NCBI GenBank assembly: GCA_033439265.1
Contig: JAVTVX010000015.1
Span: forward strand, 24,109,947 to 24,173,946
DNA: 64,000 nt
Direction of reading: 5' to 3'
From: Dillenia suffruticosa
Taxonomy: Eukaryota > Streptophyta > Magnoliopsida > Dilleniales > Dilleniaceae
The notes beneath the pieces are model-generated. The model was given only the letters and a program-made list of their open reading frames with translations. It was not told the DNA's origin and made no database searches. Of the stretch, positions 34,045-46,053 are shown in pieces. Numbering within the stretch: position 1 is the stretch's first letter; each line of letters starts with the position of its first letter. The position numbers were made by a program, and so were the translations under genes.

Positions 34045-36065
34045 AGCAGGTTTTGAACAGCATTGTCAAAAGGCACTCAGGCACTGGCCTAGGCACCCCA
34101 CGTGAGGCGAGGAAAGACCCCAGCGCCTCAGAATGCCTGAGGTGCTGACCTTGTTTCAGGCACTGCCTAGGCGAATACCTGGAGCTCAAGCTCCAAATGT
34201 TCCGGCGAGCATGAGTGAAGTTTTCTTTTATTTTCTTGTAACAGACCAATTTGCGCATGTTATAATATCTTGGAAAAGATAAAAGGTTTAAGGGTATTTT
34301 AGTAAGTGTGACAATTAGGTTAGAATTAGAAAGCAGTAAAAGAAATAATAAATAAACAAAAGCGACAAAAGAAGAGAAGAGAAAGTGGCTGAGAAGAGGA
34401 AGAGTGGAAGAAGAAGCTGACTGAGAAGAGGAAGATTGGAAGACGATGCTGAGAAAAATCAGATCAAACATTAGGCATTTTCTTCTTCATCTTCTTCTTC
34501 TCTCTTCAAGCTGTTATGCTACAGAAATTTCATCAGACTTTTTTCTTTTGCTGCATTTTTTTATGGCTATGATTGCAAACTTCTCCCATCCCATTAGCTC
34601 ATGTTTATCACCTTTCTTGTTTGTTTTGTTGCATGATTCAGCTCATATTTCTCGAGTTTACTGTTTGGTTAGTTGCATGCTCGAGTCTTGAGAGGATACA
34701 ACAACAACAACAAACTGCGCCTTAATCCCAATAGTTGGGGTCGGCCATTTGAGAGACAAACTTGAAAAGGAGAGAAAAATAAAATAAAAATAAAGATAAA
34801 ATAAAATAAAAATAAAATAAAAATAAAATAAAATAAAATAAATACAATGAAAAATAGATAAATAAATCAATAGATAAATATTTGAAAACAGATTGGTTTA
34901 ATTTGTGCGGATTCTACTACGCCATCCATTCCTATCCAAAACCATTTCCTCTTCTAAACCCTTAATCTTCAAATCTTTGCGGATAACTTGCATCCAAGTT
35001 TTCAGCGGTCTACCTCTACGTTTTACTAAACTGTCTAGATTTAAGTTCTCGGTTCTCCTAACAGGCGCATCATTGGGTCTTCGTTGCACATGACCGAACC
35101 ACCTCAGACGGCACTCTCGCATCTTATCCACAATTGAACTAACCCCCAACTTATTTCGGATCTCTTCATTTCTTATTCTATCTCTTCTAGTTTTTCCACA
35201 CATCCACCTTAGCATCCTCATTTCTGCTACAGACATCTTTTGTTCTTGTTGTTGTTTAACAGCCCAACACTCAGTACCATATAATAATGTAGGTCTAACC
35301 ACGCTTCTATAAAACTTTCCCTTTAAGTGCAATGGCATCGTGTGATCGCAAAGAATTCCGGAGGCCCTTCTCCATTTCATCCAACCCGCTTGAATTCTAT
35401 GGTTCACATCTCCATCGATGTTACCATCATTTTGAATGATAGATCCTAAGTATCTAAATCGTTCACTTTTGGGTACCTCTTGCCCATCTAACCTAATCGT
35501 TTCTTCATCATTCCGGGGTCTGTCACTAAACCCACATCTCATATATTCTGTTTTTGATCTACTCAGTCTAAACCCGCTAGTTTCTAGTGTAAATCTCCAT
35601 AACTCGAGTTTAGCACTAACACTCTCTATAGTTTCATCAACTAACACTATATCATCTGCGAAAAGCATACACCATGGTATTTCATCTTGGATATTTTTGG
35701 TAATTTCGTCTATCACTACTGCAAAGAGGAGGGGGCTTAATGCCGAACCTTGATGGAGTCCAATGTTAATGGGAAAACTATCACTCAGGTGACAAAAATA
35801 TGTTTAGACTTCTTAAGATAACATTTTGGAAATTAAGTAGCTTGTGTTAATGAGTATACATAAGGGGTAGAGACAAAAATTTTGCTAATGGTAAGGCTTT
35901 TATGTTGATACAAAAATTTCTTTTTGGGAAATTAAATATTAAGGTGAGCTCCTCTTTACTCAGGTGAGCACCTCACATGGCACCTACCACCTAAAGTGAT
36001 ATGGCCTCCCAATGCTTTAAGGTGCCTAATGCCTTAAGGTGCCTAATGCCTTTAACCACACAGGG
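34045..36065. mobile_element. AGGC/CCT-rich terminal-repeat element carrying a LINE
   Basis: The left part (about 34060-34200) is rich in AGGCACT/CCTAGGCACC-type words. The right part (about 35945-36060) carries the related inverted words AAGGTGCCTAATGCC. Inverted, the outer ends read TGTCAAAAGGCACTCAGGCA and GTGGTTAAAGGCATTAGGCA, which look like diverged terminal inverted repeats. A minus-strand LINE occupies 34696-35805 in between. The pairing is imperfect and no target duplication was confirmed, so this is a tentative call. Confidence 0.35.
34696..35805 (-). mobile_element. RTE-type LINE, 5'-truncated, with largely intact RT C-terminus
   Basis: A minus-strand frame, open from about 35800 to its stop at 34898, covers the second half of a non-LTR reverse transcriptase. 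It has INIGLHQGSALSPLLFA, then the catalytic FADD box (35662-35651), SRSKTEYMRCGF, RFRYLGSIIQNDG and a final region with RLRWFGHVQRRPNDAPVRR. These features belong to plant RTE elements. The 3' end has the family's short conserved tail (GACCCCAACTATTGGGATTA) and ends in (TTG)n at about 34710-34697. The uninterrupted 272-codon frame suggests a fairly young insertion. The N-terminal endonuclease is absent, as expected from 5' truncation. Confidence 0.92.
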
Positions 36066-36334
36066 AAAAGGAGAGAATCAGATAGATAGAACCTAGAGAT
36101 AAATAAAAACAATTCATTTAGCCGATGCCAGCCACCTTTTATAAGGTACACTTAATACCAGTAACACATCAACCTTAAAACAGCTAGTATAAAGATTATA
36201 CTCAACTAATGTTACAATGATTTAAGAAACACATATAGCTTAGTTTTTGAAAACAGAACATACAGCATAATTAAGAATTTCAATGTTATCAAATAGTGAT
36301 GCACATTTGAAAATGTTAATTTCATACTTATTTT

Positions 36335-37883
36335 TCTTCTTATAGAAATGTGGAAATGTTTGGGTGAATTTGGTGAAAAAATGTTAATGGATATTTTTAT
36401 TAAAATTTGGCAAACTAAGAGAATGCCCCAAATATGGAGGAAATGTGTAATTATACTTCTATATAAGAATAAATGAGACATACAGAAGTGCTCCAACTAT
36501 AGAGAAATTAAACTTATGAGTCATACTATGAAACTATGGGAGAGAGTAATAGAGTATAGATTGAGATTAGAGATAAATAAATCACAAAATCAATTTGGAT
36601 TTATGTCAGGAAGATCCACCACAGAAACAATTCACCTGTTAAGATATTTGATAGAGACATAGATCACAGAAGAGAGACCTACATATGGTATTCAAACATA
36701 TGATAGGATTCCTGAAAACTTATTGTAGTGAGTGCTAATGAAGAAAAGGATATCATTGAGATATATCAATCTAATTAGAGATATGTATGATGGAGCTATA
36801 ATCAGTATAAAAACTTACAGGGGTTTGAGTGATAATTTTTCCATTAACATTAGGCTCCATTAAGGTTCAGTATTAAGTCTCCTCCTCTTTGCAATAGTAA
36901 TAGACAAAACAACAAAAAATATCTAACATAAAATACCATAATATATGCTTTTCGTAGATGATATAGTGCTAGTTGATGAAACTAAGGAGAGTGTTAGTGC
37001 TAAACTACAAATATAGAGACTTACACTGAAATCCAGAGAGTTTAGATTGAGTAGATCGAAAACCGAATATGTGAAATGTAGGTTTAGCGAAAGTTATCAG
37101 AATGATAAAAAAATGAATAGCTTAAATGGACAAGATATACCCAAAAGTGAACGATTTAGATATTTAGATTCCATCATTCAAAACGATGACAATATAGATG
37201 GAGATGTGAACCATTGGATTCAAATGGGTTGGATGAAATGGAAAAAGACATCCAGAATTCTTTGCAATCGCACAATACCATTGTATTTGAAGGGAAAGTT
37301 TTATAAAACCGTGATTAGGCCTACACTATTGTATGATACTAAGGGTTGGGCTATCAAACAACAGCAAAAACATAAAATGACTGTAGCAGAAATGAGGATA
37401 CTTAGATGAATGTGTGGAAAAGTTAAAAAAGATAAAATTAGAAACGAAGAAATTCATTACAAATTAGGAGTTAGTTCAATTGAGAATAAGATGCAAGAGT
37501 GTCGTTTGAAGTGGTTCGGGTATGTGCAAAGAAGACCCAAAGATACCCCGGTTAGGAGAACTGAGAACTTAAATATAGGAGATTTAGTAAAACGTAGAGT
37601 TAGATCACTGAAAACTTGGATACAAATTATTCATAAAAATATGAAAATTAAGACTTTAGAAGAAGAAATGGTGTTGGATAGCAATGGATGATGTAGAAGA
37701 ATCAGTACAAATTAAACCAACATATTTTAGATATTTATCTATTGATTTATTTACTTATTTCTCTTTTTCTTTTTATTTTATTTTTATTTTTATTTCATTT
37801 TTCTTTTTTCTATCTTTTTCAAATTTGTCTCTCAACCCAAATATTGGGATTAAGTCTCAGTTTGTTATTGTTGTTGTTATTGT
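36335..37883 (+). mobile_element. RTE-type LINE, older copy, opposite orientation
   Basis: Plus-strand translation in one frame reads MWKCLGEFGEKMLMDIF, a region with CSNYREIKLMSHTMKLWERV, FGFMSGRSTTETIHLLRYL, and a region equivalent to GLHQGS and FADD (about 36860-36970). The C-terminal half follows at 37047-37691. In-frame stops occur at several points (for example after IILLYKNK and before MCGKVKKDK), so it is dead. The 3' end carries the same tail (CCCAAATATTGGGATTAAGT) and a TTGTTATTG-type terminus. It covers more of the RT than its partner at 34696-35805. Confidence 0.9.
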
Positions 37884-40844
37884 ATACTTATTTTCTTCTT
37901 ATCCTAGATCAGTAATATTAAGGTGTTCTATTACTTATCGCAAGTAATAATAGTAGATAGGCATATCTCATTATTGACCACAATATGCAACATCAAAGTT
38001 AGAAAACGCAGACAAACTAGCTAATGTTGTGCATGGTGCTATTGGTTGTGTCAATGCTAACATAAGAATCCCATTGGCATGTAAATGCTCAAAGTGGCAT
38101 AACTGAACTCTCTAAAGGTAGCTCTTTACGGAGTCTTTGCATTGTAGGTTGGGTTTGGCGTAGGGCAAGGCACATTTACTTTATGCCAAAGTGCATGGTA
38201 GATAGTCCATCCGTGCACAACAAACATCCTCCCACCTTTCACTCCAAAGCCATAAGAAAACACATTTTGACCCTACCATATTCAAATTGGTGTTCTACTC
38301 AACCAGCAACATATATTTATACCATCCACCACTTTCAAACCCAAGGAAAACATCTCCATGTTCAATAATCCGAGCCCATGAGCCATACTCATCTCAACTA
38401 TGAGTTTATAAGTTTCCAAGTCCAGTTAGAAAAGAATAATTTACTCAACTGCGTCCCCCACCAAAAAAAATTATGAATAACCCAATGTCCAGTATCCCAA
38501 AAAAGGCATTACATAACTCCATAAGTTTGCATGCATCTTCGGAGAATTGCTTCCTATTAAAGAATTTAGCAATAATTTACATATCAATGTGATTTTGCAA
38601 GGGACCAAAGAATAATAAATGCATGATTTATCAAGCGCACAAAAAAAAAGTTAACAAGAGAATTTAGAATGATTATAATCAAAAGAATAACTAGCAATAG
38701 GATGTAATAATTGTTCAGAAATCAGATATCACACCAGTTATTGATTTCATTCACTTTTCAATTAGTAAGTTATTTTATTGCGAGCAAAAGATTTTTTTAA
38801 CATGTAACAAAATAATTTTAAAGCCTATATGTCCTTAAAAAGTATGTGAATAGCATTAAAATAACTATAAAAAAATGTGAGGAATGTTAGATAAGAGGGC
38901 TGCAATTGTTAGCCTCAAAACTTGAAAAGTTAAAAGATGGTGGGGCCACTATAGAGTCCGCATCATAAGAAGCATGCCTAAGCATGCCTAAACACGAAAC
39001 ACTTCCATTTAGATATGTATCGTCATGTATTGTAAGTTTTTTAAGAGTTATGGGTGTAACTCACAAGAACCGAAGCTAGTATGTCAAGGAATAATTTGTA
39101 GAAATTAACTCCAATTCCATGGAAATATTGTTCCCTTTGTGCACTAATCCTTCAATCCACATACCACATGTATTTAAAGAGTTGTCTCTTTCTGTATCAA
39201 TATTCCACTTCCGTTAAACATATTTTGATTTGTCATCACCAAACTAGGTGATGCAAACATATTTTTTTCAGAAAGACTTCCTATCTATAGTCTATAATAG
39301 AAGTGGCGAATGCTTGCCCGAGCATGCCACAGTTTTTGTGACATATATGGACAAAACTGCCCTTGAAAATTGAATGAAGTTCAATCAACTTTAAAAATTG
39401 GTGGATAACAGCTATACCCTGATTGACTATTTTCCCTTTCTTTTGTCTTCTACTTTGATTTTTCTCTCATATTAATTTCCATGTTGACCTGCTCAAGTTC
39501 CCATTTCACTCATGTAAGATGGAGAGATGGAACAAATGAGGTCATAAGGGAATTGATTAAATAGTCTTTCCAAGAATATGAGGAATAGAGTTTACAACAG
39601 GAAGGCAATGAGAGAGATTTTGGTAGAAAGATTTTCTTATTTCATAATAAGGAAGAAAAGAGGGGGAGGGGGTGCTCTGATAGCGTCTACTTCTTGGGCT
39701 GAGTAGATAACGGCCGTCATGGCAGCAGTACGGTAATAGCAAGGGCTTATGATAGTCGAGGCATCAGAGTATCATCTAGTGTTTATTTTGTTGATGATTT
39801 CTTGTGTGTCTACATTCTTTCTAAATTCTGGCAGATTGAGATGAAAATCAACTTAATAACAAAAGAAAACAAAATTACAGTATCTCTGTTTTAGATCTTT
39901 TGAATCGACTTCAAAATCTTTTGAATTTCTCTATATGATGATTTATTAGATTCTCTTTCCATGTGGAGCGCTGGGTGAGCACCTCCTTCCTTAATGCTTT
40001 AAGGTTGCCTTTTGCATTTCTCTTTTCATGAATATAATGTTTCTTTTTCAATAATAAATAAATAAATTATGTGTCAAAAATTCCCCAAATTGGTTTGCTA
40101 CTGCCATAAAGATATAACTGACAACTCAAGGTTTCACATTATCTCTTTTCCGCAACGGATCTTGACGAAAATAGTAAAAATAAAAAAATAAAAAAAAAAC
40201 ATACATTTTCAAAATTTGACTGTGAAAGAATCTGTATAAAAATTTGACATTTTTTAACTAAAAGAAAACTACCAAGTTCTGGTCAAGGAGACAATAGCCT
40301 TCAACTTATAGCTTGAAATTGTGATTATTTTTTTTTTTTTTTTTTGGATGAATGAAATTATGATTAAATTGCCAATTGAAATCAAACAAAAAGAGTTCTA
40401 GAACATCTTTTTTCTAGATATTAGGCACCAACGACTTGGAAGAACTGCGGATACCGGCTAATATTCAGCATTGCCTTTTCATAGTTAAATGGAATTTATA
40501 ATTGTACGCAAAATTTATTTTCAAATAAGTATATCACAATTCTACATATAAAATAGAAACAAGCATCTGACTGCAAATATATAATAGTGCAAAGCAAAAT
40601 ACCTCTTTCTTTATCTAATTCATGAGTTATTAGGAGATCAAACATGTAAAACCATTTTTAGATTCAATATCAATATGCTATGTGCAAAAATAGTTGGATG
40701 AGGCTTTCATTTATCTGTAATATGGTTCCTATGATTTTCATGTATGCAGACAATTTTTTTCTATTTTAATTTGGTTAAACTGAAGTTTCAAATTCTATTT
40801 TTTAATCACATGTACTCTTCAATGAGGGAAGGATTGAAAGGATT
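37884..40844. other. No gene recognised
   Basis: Non-coding sequence without recognisable domains. A short AGGTT/GCACC-rich piece near 39965-40015 resembles words of the 34045-36065 element. Otherwise A-rich and T-rich runs only. Confidence 0.45.
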
Positions 40845-41189
40845 AAATATACATAACGTGTTTGTCAGTTTTGTAAACACATATAGAATATAACTACATC
40901 TAAAATTTAAGCTTACGTTACTGTATAAAATGTGGCTCGTGCAAGCAAAAACTCGTTTCAAATATACATAACGTGTTTATCAGTTTAGTAACCGCATATA
41001 GAATATCACTACGTCTAAAACTTAAGCTTACGTTGCCATAAAAAATGTGGCACATGCAAGAAAAAACTCATTTCAAATATACATAATGTGTTTATCAGTT
41101 TAGTAACCACATATAGAATATAACCATGTCTATGATCTAAGCTTACATTACTGGATAAAATGTGGCACATGCAAGCAAAAACTTGTTTC
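40845..41189. repeat. 115-bp tandem repeat, exactly three copies
   Basis: Units start at 40845, 40960 and 41075 with AAATATACATAA(C/T)GTGTTT and end with CAAGCAAAAACTCGTTTC-like sequence. The period is exactly 115 bp with no length change among copies, while substitutions are common. It lies 0.9 kb downstream of the RING gene's stop codon. Confidence 0.92.
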
Positions 41190-42110
41190 TTAGTGAAAAC
41201 ATAGATCAAAATACTGCTCCAATAAAGCATATTTCTACAATAGCATAACTATCATTGAACAAATTAGAAGCTCATGAATCAACATTTTTCCATTTTAGTC
41301 TTCATGAAAGCATTTACATTGATAACTTCTCATAATAGTGTTTCAATCTATAGTGAATTGGATGCAAGAATAATAGGAAAAGAAGAACATCTTAGTAATG
41401 GCCAGACAGCTTTCCACATGAAAAGATAATCTCACAATATCTTTTGATAGAAAAAAGAAAATTGTAGTAGATGTATAAAGAATGCACAAAAAGCTACAGC
41501 GATAAGAAATCCTCAGACAGAGGGCAAAAATACAAAAACCTAATGGTTAAGTACTCTCCAATTTCTTATGAACTCTTCTAAGCTATGGTCCATAAATCCC
41601 AAAGGCATGAACCTATAAGGAAGTATAAAATACAATTTTATCTCACAGAAGAGAAGAATCGACATTTCAATTTCTAGAGATCCTGGCATGTTGCTCTCTT
41701 CCAAATGCACCAAGGAATTGCTAGAAAGCACATGGATACGTTCAACAAAATAAAGCTAGACGACATTCCAAACCAAAATGATTAGAATTTTATACAACTA
41801 TCTACTTTATCAATTCAACGGATCAAACAAAAGTAATGGTTTTAATAGTATTAATGAACATTATCTTTTCTATAATGCTGGCTCGACCTTTTCGTTTTCG
41901 CTAATCCAGGGCAGCCAGTGCACCAGCAAAAGCATTCAACAATAGTCAGTTAAGAAAAATCCTTCATATCCACACAAAAGCAACCATAAAACATTCAAAG
42001 GCCACACTCGAGGCATGATGATAAAGCTAAAACAAATGGACAGCAATACTGAGAAAGCAAGGAACATTGCAAGGGTGCTTATAATTAGAGAAGGAAATGA
42101 GTACTCACTA
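41190..42110. other. 3' flank of the RING gene
   Basis: No independent gene. A 5' splice site (A|GTGAGT) lies immediately after the stop codon at 42111-42113, so part of this stretch may be a 3'-UTR intron. Confidence 0.45.
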
Positions 42111-43166
42111 TTAGTCAAGATCTTCTTGTCTAGTTTCTGATCCAAGGTCACGATTTCCTCCATTACCCGGGTTTGATTCCGCATCGTTGTTTCCACCACC
42201 TCCACTGTTACTCCCTTCAGCCGGAGAGATAAATCCCCTAAATGGCCAAGGCAATGATATGCTAAACCTGCGCCCCACAGTCGGAGTAGATCCCGAATTA
42301 TCACTACCACCACCATTTTCACTGCCAAACCTTGCAGATTGAGAGTTGGAACCCAAAGATACGTTCGCAGTTGTGCCCCTAGTGCGCTGCTCATAGTCTG
42401 GATCATCTGTCGGCAACTCATAACGACATACCGGGCACGAATTATGCAACTCTAGCCATGGCAGGATACAATCCGAATGATAAATGTGCTTACAGGGCAG
42501 TTGCTTGGCCTCCGCACCCAGCTCAAATGTGTCCTTACAGACCGCACATTGTGAAGAATCCGAAGCAAGCAACTCATCAGAAACCTTTATGTTAGGAAGC
42601 GCCTCAACAGCAGACTTCGAAGCAGGCGGCGGGCCATACCTGTTTGGATCATTCTCCGTCAGTTGCTGAATCAATTGCTCAAGCCCGGGACCGACAAAAT
42701 AGTCTCCAAGATTTGCAGGGAAACGATCGCCGGAATGATTTTCGATCACAAACTGGATGTTTGCGCCCCCTGCTCTTAGGTTTTGGATATAAGATTGAAG
42801 GAAGAGAAAGGGGTTGAAAGCCTCGGGGTCCTGCAGCGGGGAAGAACGGCTGTAAATGCTGGAACCGAACAAGGGGGAGAGATCGGGAGGGTTTTGAAAA
42901 TCTGTTCCGCCCCCGGCCGCTGAGGAAGGGGAGAAGACGAGGGGGAAACTGCTGGGGAAAAAAGAAGGTGGTCCAGAGAAGGAGAACAAGGGACTAGGGC
43001 TCGGGTTAGCGTTTGGAGATTCGACTTCTTCGAGGAAACCTCCATTGCAGTCGGGGCAGAGAAGATCGGAGGTAGGAGAAGAGGTTATTGAGACCGTACG
43101 ATTGCACTGGTAGCAGAAATACGGTTGGGGCGCGTTTGGCACCCCGACACCTCCGGTCGACGACAT
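42111..43166 (-). CDS. RING1-like E3 ubiquitin ligase (zinc ribbon + RING-H2)
   Basis: A single-exon frame of 351 codons. An N-terminal zinc ribbon (residues 18-48; CYQC...CPDC followed by GGFLEE) precedes a Ser/Pro-rich linker. The RING-H2 finger at residues 207-248 (CAVC...C.H.YH.DC...CPVCR) has every C3H2C3 ligand. The C-terminus is Gly/Asn-rich and contains RRFSISLPWPF, as in the Arabidopsis At3g19950 RING1-like group. The family transfers ubiquitin from an E2 to substrates; the target here is unknown. I chose the ATG at 43166, because the zinc ribbon lies close behind it and upstream is a CT-repeat leader, although the frame stays open to 43451. The length is normal for the group. A 5' splice site right after the stop suggests a 3'-UTR intron. 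Confidence 0.93.
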   Translation of the reverse strand: MSSTGGVGVPNAPQPYFCYQCNRTVSITSSPTSDLLCPDCNGGFLEEVESPNANPSPSPLFSFSGPPSFFPSSFPLVFSPSSAAGGGTDFQNPPDLSPLFGSSIYSRSSPLQDPEAFNPFLFLQSYIQNLRAGGANIQFVIENHSGDRFPANLGDYFVGPGLEQLIQQLTENDPNRYGPPPASKSAVEALPNIKVSDELLASDSSQCAVCKDTFELGAEAKQLPCKHIYHSDCILPWLELHNSCPVCRYELPTDDPDYEQRTRGTTANVSLGSNSQSARFGSENGGGSDNSGSTPTVGRRFSISLPWPFRGFISPAEGSNSGGGGNNDAESNPGNGGNRDLGSETRQEDLD

Positions 43167-43170
43167 CAAT

Positions 43171-43220
43171 ATGGAAGAGAGGGAGGGAGAGAGAGAGAGA
43201 CAGAGAGACAGAGAGACAGA
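43171..43220. repeat. CT-rich microsatellite in the RING 5' leader
   Basis: On the minus strand this is a run of CTCTCTGT units directly upstream of the chosen start codon. CT repeats are common in plant 5' leaders. Translation through it gives only Ser/Leu repeats, which argues against the longer N-terminus. Confidence 0.8.
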
Positions 43221-43384
43221 TGGTGTAATAGGAACGAGGGAAGACCAGGCTGCGACTTCGCTGAGGTTGTCAAGTGTATCATTCCATGTTGAGTTGCGGG
43301 AAAATGATATGAACAGCGGGTTTTCTATTTTTCCTGAAAAAGGCAAATGGAAAGGTCGACGATCGAGCGTTCCGAGCCGAGATT

Positions 43385-43625
43385 TTACACTCGGCCCGTT
43401 TAAAATTTTGATGGGATCGAGTCCAAGCCCAACTCGAGAAAGTTCAAACAATCAATTATCAAACTCGACCTAAATAATGGGTCCGATCTCGACCCGATCC
43501 TAAAATGGGCTGACTCAAGCCGACCCTGCCCAATTACCAATCCTACCCGTGATGGGTGAGTATGGTTCAGGCCCAGCCCAAACCAACTATGACAATCGGG
43601 AGTCGTTCACGATTCAAGGGTACAC
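43385..43625. repeat. GC-rich remnant, possibly hAT-like
   Basis: Rich in GGGTC/GACCC/CCCAA words, resembling the GGGTCGGGTT-type termini of plant hAT non-autonomous elements. No complete inverted termini were found. It lies about 220 bp upstream of the RING start codon and so could contribute to its promoter. Confidence 0.3.
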
Positions 43626-44264
43626 TCCATGCATGTTCAACGTTCGTAGTTTTTTTATAGAGTTTTATATTTTTATTATTTTATAATCTAATTATAAATT
43701 TTTAATTTTTATTAAATTCTAAATATTTATATATTTTTCTATTGAATTCTAAATATTTATAAATTTTTAAATAAGACAAATAGCATCCACTAATATGACA
43801 AACACATCAATATTTATATACCAAGTCATCAAATGCTCTCAAATTAAGATTTTTAAAATTAAAAAAAATATATATATAAGAAATAATTGACTAAATTTAT
43901 AAAAATGAAAAGAAAATATACTTAATAAAAGATGTTCCTTTTTTATTTGTTTCACTACAAATACAAATATATAAAATGGATAGAAAATTAATAAAAGATT
44001 GAGCTTCTCTCACTGCACCCAAATTCAAATGACACCAAACCCCTCCCAACCATCATCATCAATCTCAATTTATTTTATCCCAAAAAGAGTTAATTTAAAT
44101 TTAATCCCACCCATGTCCCTCGTGCTTGCAGAAAGTGGGGCATGGAGCTCTAAAACCTAGGTTGGATCATATTTTTATTATTCATTTTTTTTTAAATTAT
44201 TTAATTGTTTAGGATATCTAACTATATATAAAGCATCGGAAGCCCTTCCGGTTCACTCACAAAT
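43626..44264. other. No gene recognised
   Basis: AT-rich intergenic sequence upstream of the RING gene. Nothing specific seen. Confidence 0.4.
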
Positions 44265-45920
44265 TTGGACGGTCCATGGTGGTCGTCTGAGTATTTTTGG
44301 ACTACAACTTCTGTTTTTTTTTTTTCGGTCACTTCCTTCTTTTTCGTTCTAAGTCTTTTATTTTCGTTCGCCTCCTTCTACTATTCGGCCACAGTTCCTT
44401 TTTTTTTTTTTTTTTTTTTCTCCTCGTTTATGTCTTTTTTTTTTTCATACAATTTCTTTTTATTCTTTTCGTTCACGACCTTTTTTTTTTATCAAATTCT
44501 TATATTTTTTCATTTAGATCATTTTTTTCCTCTTGGATTCTTTTTTTTTTTTTGGACTACATTATTTTTTTGTTTTGATCAAATGCTTGTACTTTTTTTT
44601 CAACCGATCGGTTTTTTTTTTCCCCTTCATGTCCTTTTTTTCATTCAAATACTTATGGTTTTTCGTTTTGACCATTTTTTCACCCTTAAATTCTTCATTT
44701 TTTTGGGATCACATTTTTTTTTTTTTGTTCAAATTTTGTCGCTATTTTTCTACCTTTTTTTTCGCTTAGATTTTTTATCTTTTTTAGATCATTTTTTTTT
44801 TGTTTCATTCAAATACATGTGTCTTTTTTGCCCTATTTTTTTTTTTTTTTTTTTGCTTTGAGTCCGTCTTTACGGGGCTACACTTTTTTTTGTTTCATTT
44901 AAATTCTTGTACTTTTTTTGACCTTTTTTTTTTGGCTTTGGGTCCTTTGTCATTACGAGACTACAACTTTTTTTTATTTCGTTCAAATCCTTGTGTTTTT
45001 TTTTTTTTGGATCACTCATTTTATTCATTTAAATTCTTGCACTTTTTTCATTTTGACATTTTTTGGCTTAACTCTTTCGTCTTTTTTGAACCATATTTTC
45101 ATTTTTTTTGTTCCGTTCAACTCTTTGAACCTTTTTTTTATCCTTTTTTGTTTGGGTCTTTCGTCTTTATGATATCACACTTTTTTTATTATTTTTTTCA
45201 TTTAGGTTCTTTCACTGTATGACCATTTAGTTTTACTTAAGTCTTTTGTCTTTTTTAGATATAGGTTTTTCCCTTTTATTTTTTGGTCCCATGGATAGTC
45301 ATCCCCTTATTTTTAAAGTATAACTTTTTTTCCTTGCTCTTTTTTTTTAACCCAACATTTTTTCATATTAACTCTTTCATTTTTTTGGGATATAGGTTTT
45401 TCCCCTTTCTTTTTTTTTTATCTTACGGATAATTGTCCATTTATTTTTATATCACATTTTAAAAAAATTTTCATTCAGACTCTTGCTTTTTTTTACCCAA
45501 ATTTTTTTCCATGAACTTGTTTGTCTTTTTTAGATATAATTTTTTCCCCATTTTTTGGTTTCACTTGTCTATTTAAATCCTTTTTTTACCCAACTTTTTC
45601 TCACTTTAATCTTTTGTCTTTCGTAAATATAGATTTTTTTCTTTTTTTTCTTCCCACAAATTGTCATCTCTTTATTTTTAAACGACAATTTTTTTCCATT
45701 CACGTCCTTAAATTTTTTTGACCCTTTTTTCCTCGAGTCCTTCGTTCATTTCTTTAAACATAAGTTTTTCTCTTTTTATTTTTTTGGAGACTATAGATGT
45801 TTATCCATTTATTTCTATTATTTTTTACTCCACTTATTATCATTTTTTTACCTCGTTCATCAGTCTCCTTTAGAATTCTAATAATTAGAATCTTTTTTTT
45901 TTCTGTAGCTAATATACGTT
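44265..45920 (+). repeat. T-rich degenerate minisatellite tract, 1.65 kb
   Basis: The plus strand is dominated by T runs of 5-20 bases, separated by recurring words such as TTCAAATNCTTGTACTTTTT (seen near 44577, 44645, 44730, 44806, 44898, 44982, 45027) and TTTTGGACTACATTTT or TTTAGATATAGGTTTTTCC. Word spacing is about 45-95 bases, so this looks like an old tandem repeat rather than simple poly-T. The long plus-strand frames here (up to 198 codons, nearly all Phe/Leu/Ser) only reflect the lack of A-containing stop codons. The strand asymmetry lasts the whole tract. Confidence 0.8.
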
Positions 45921-46053
45921 ATTTTTTTCATTAATTTAAAAAATAATTTATTTTAAATATTAGGTTAATTATAATTTTGATAAACATTTATACAATAAAA
46001 AAATATAATTTATGTCTCATGGACGCCTCGCGCATTAGTGTGGGGGCAATACA

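Noticed and set aside
34010..34471. 153-codon minus-strand frame
   Set aside because: It overlaps the AGGC-rich repeat flank and a GA-rich tract. Ser/Leu-rich low complexity with no family resemblance.
41936..42421. 161-codon minus-strand frame
   Set aside because: It overlaps the 3' end of the RING gene in another phase and extends into the 3' flank. A shadow frame.
43167..43451. 95-residue N-terminal extension of the RING protein
   Set aside because: It runs through a CT-repeat 5' leader (Ser/Leu repeats), and the family starts shortly before the zinc ribbon, as the ATG at 43166 does.
44265..44861. 198-codon plus-strand open frame rich in Phe
   Set aside because: Nearly all residues come from TTT/TTC in a T-rich repeat. 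Similar frames exist in other phases; no domain or codon structure.
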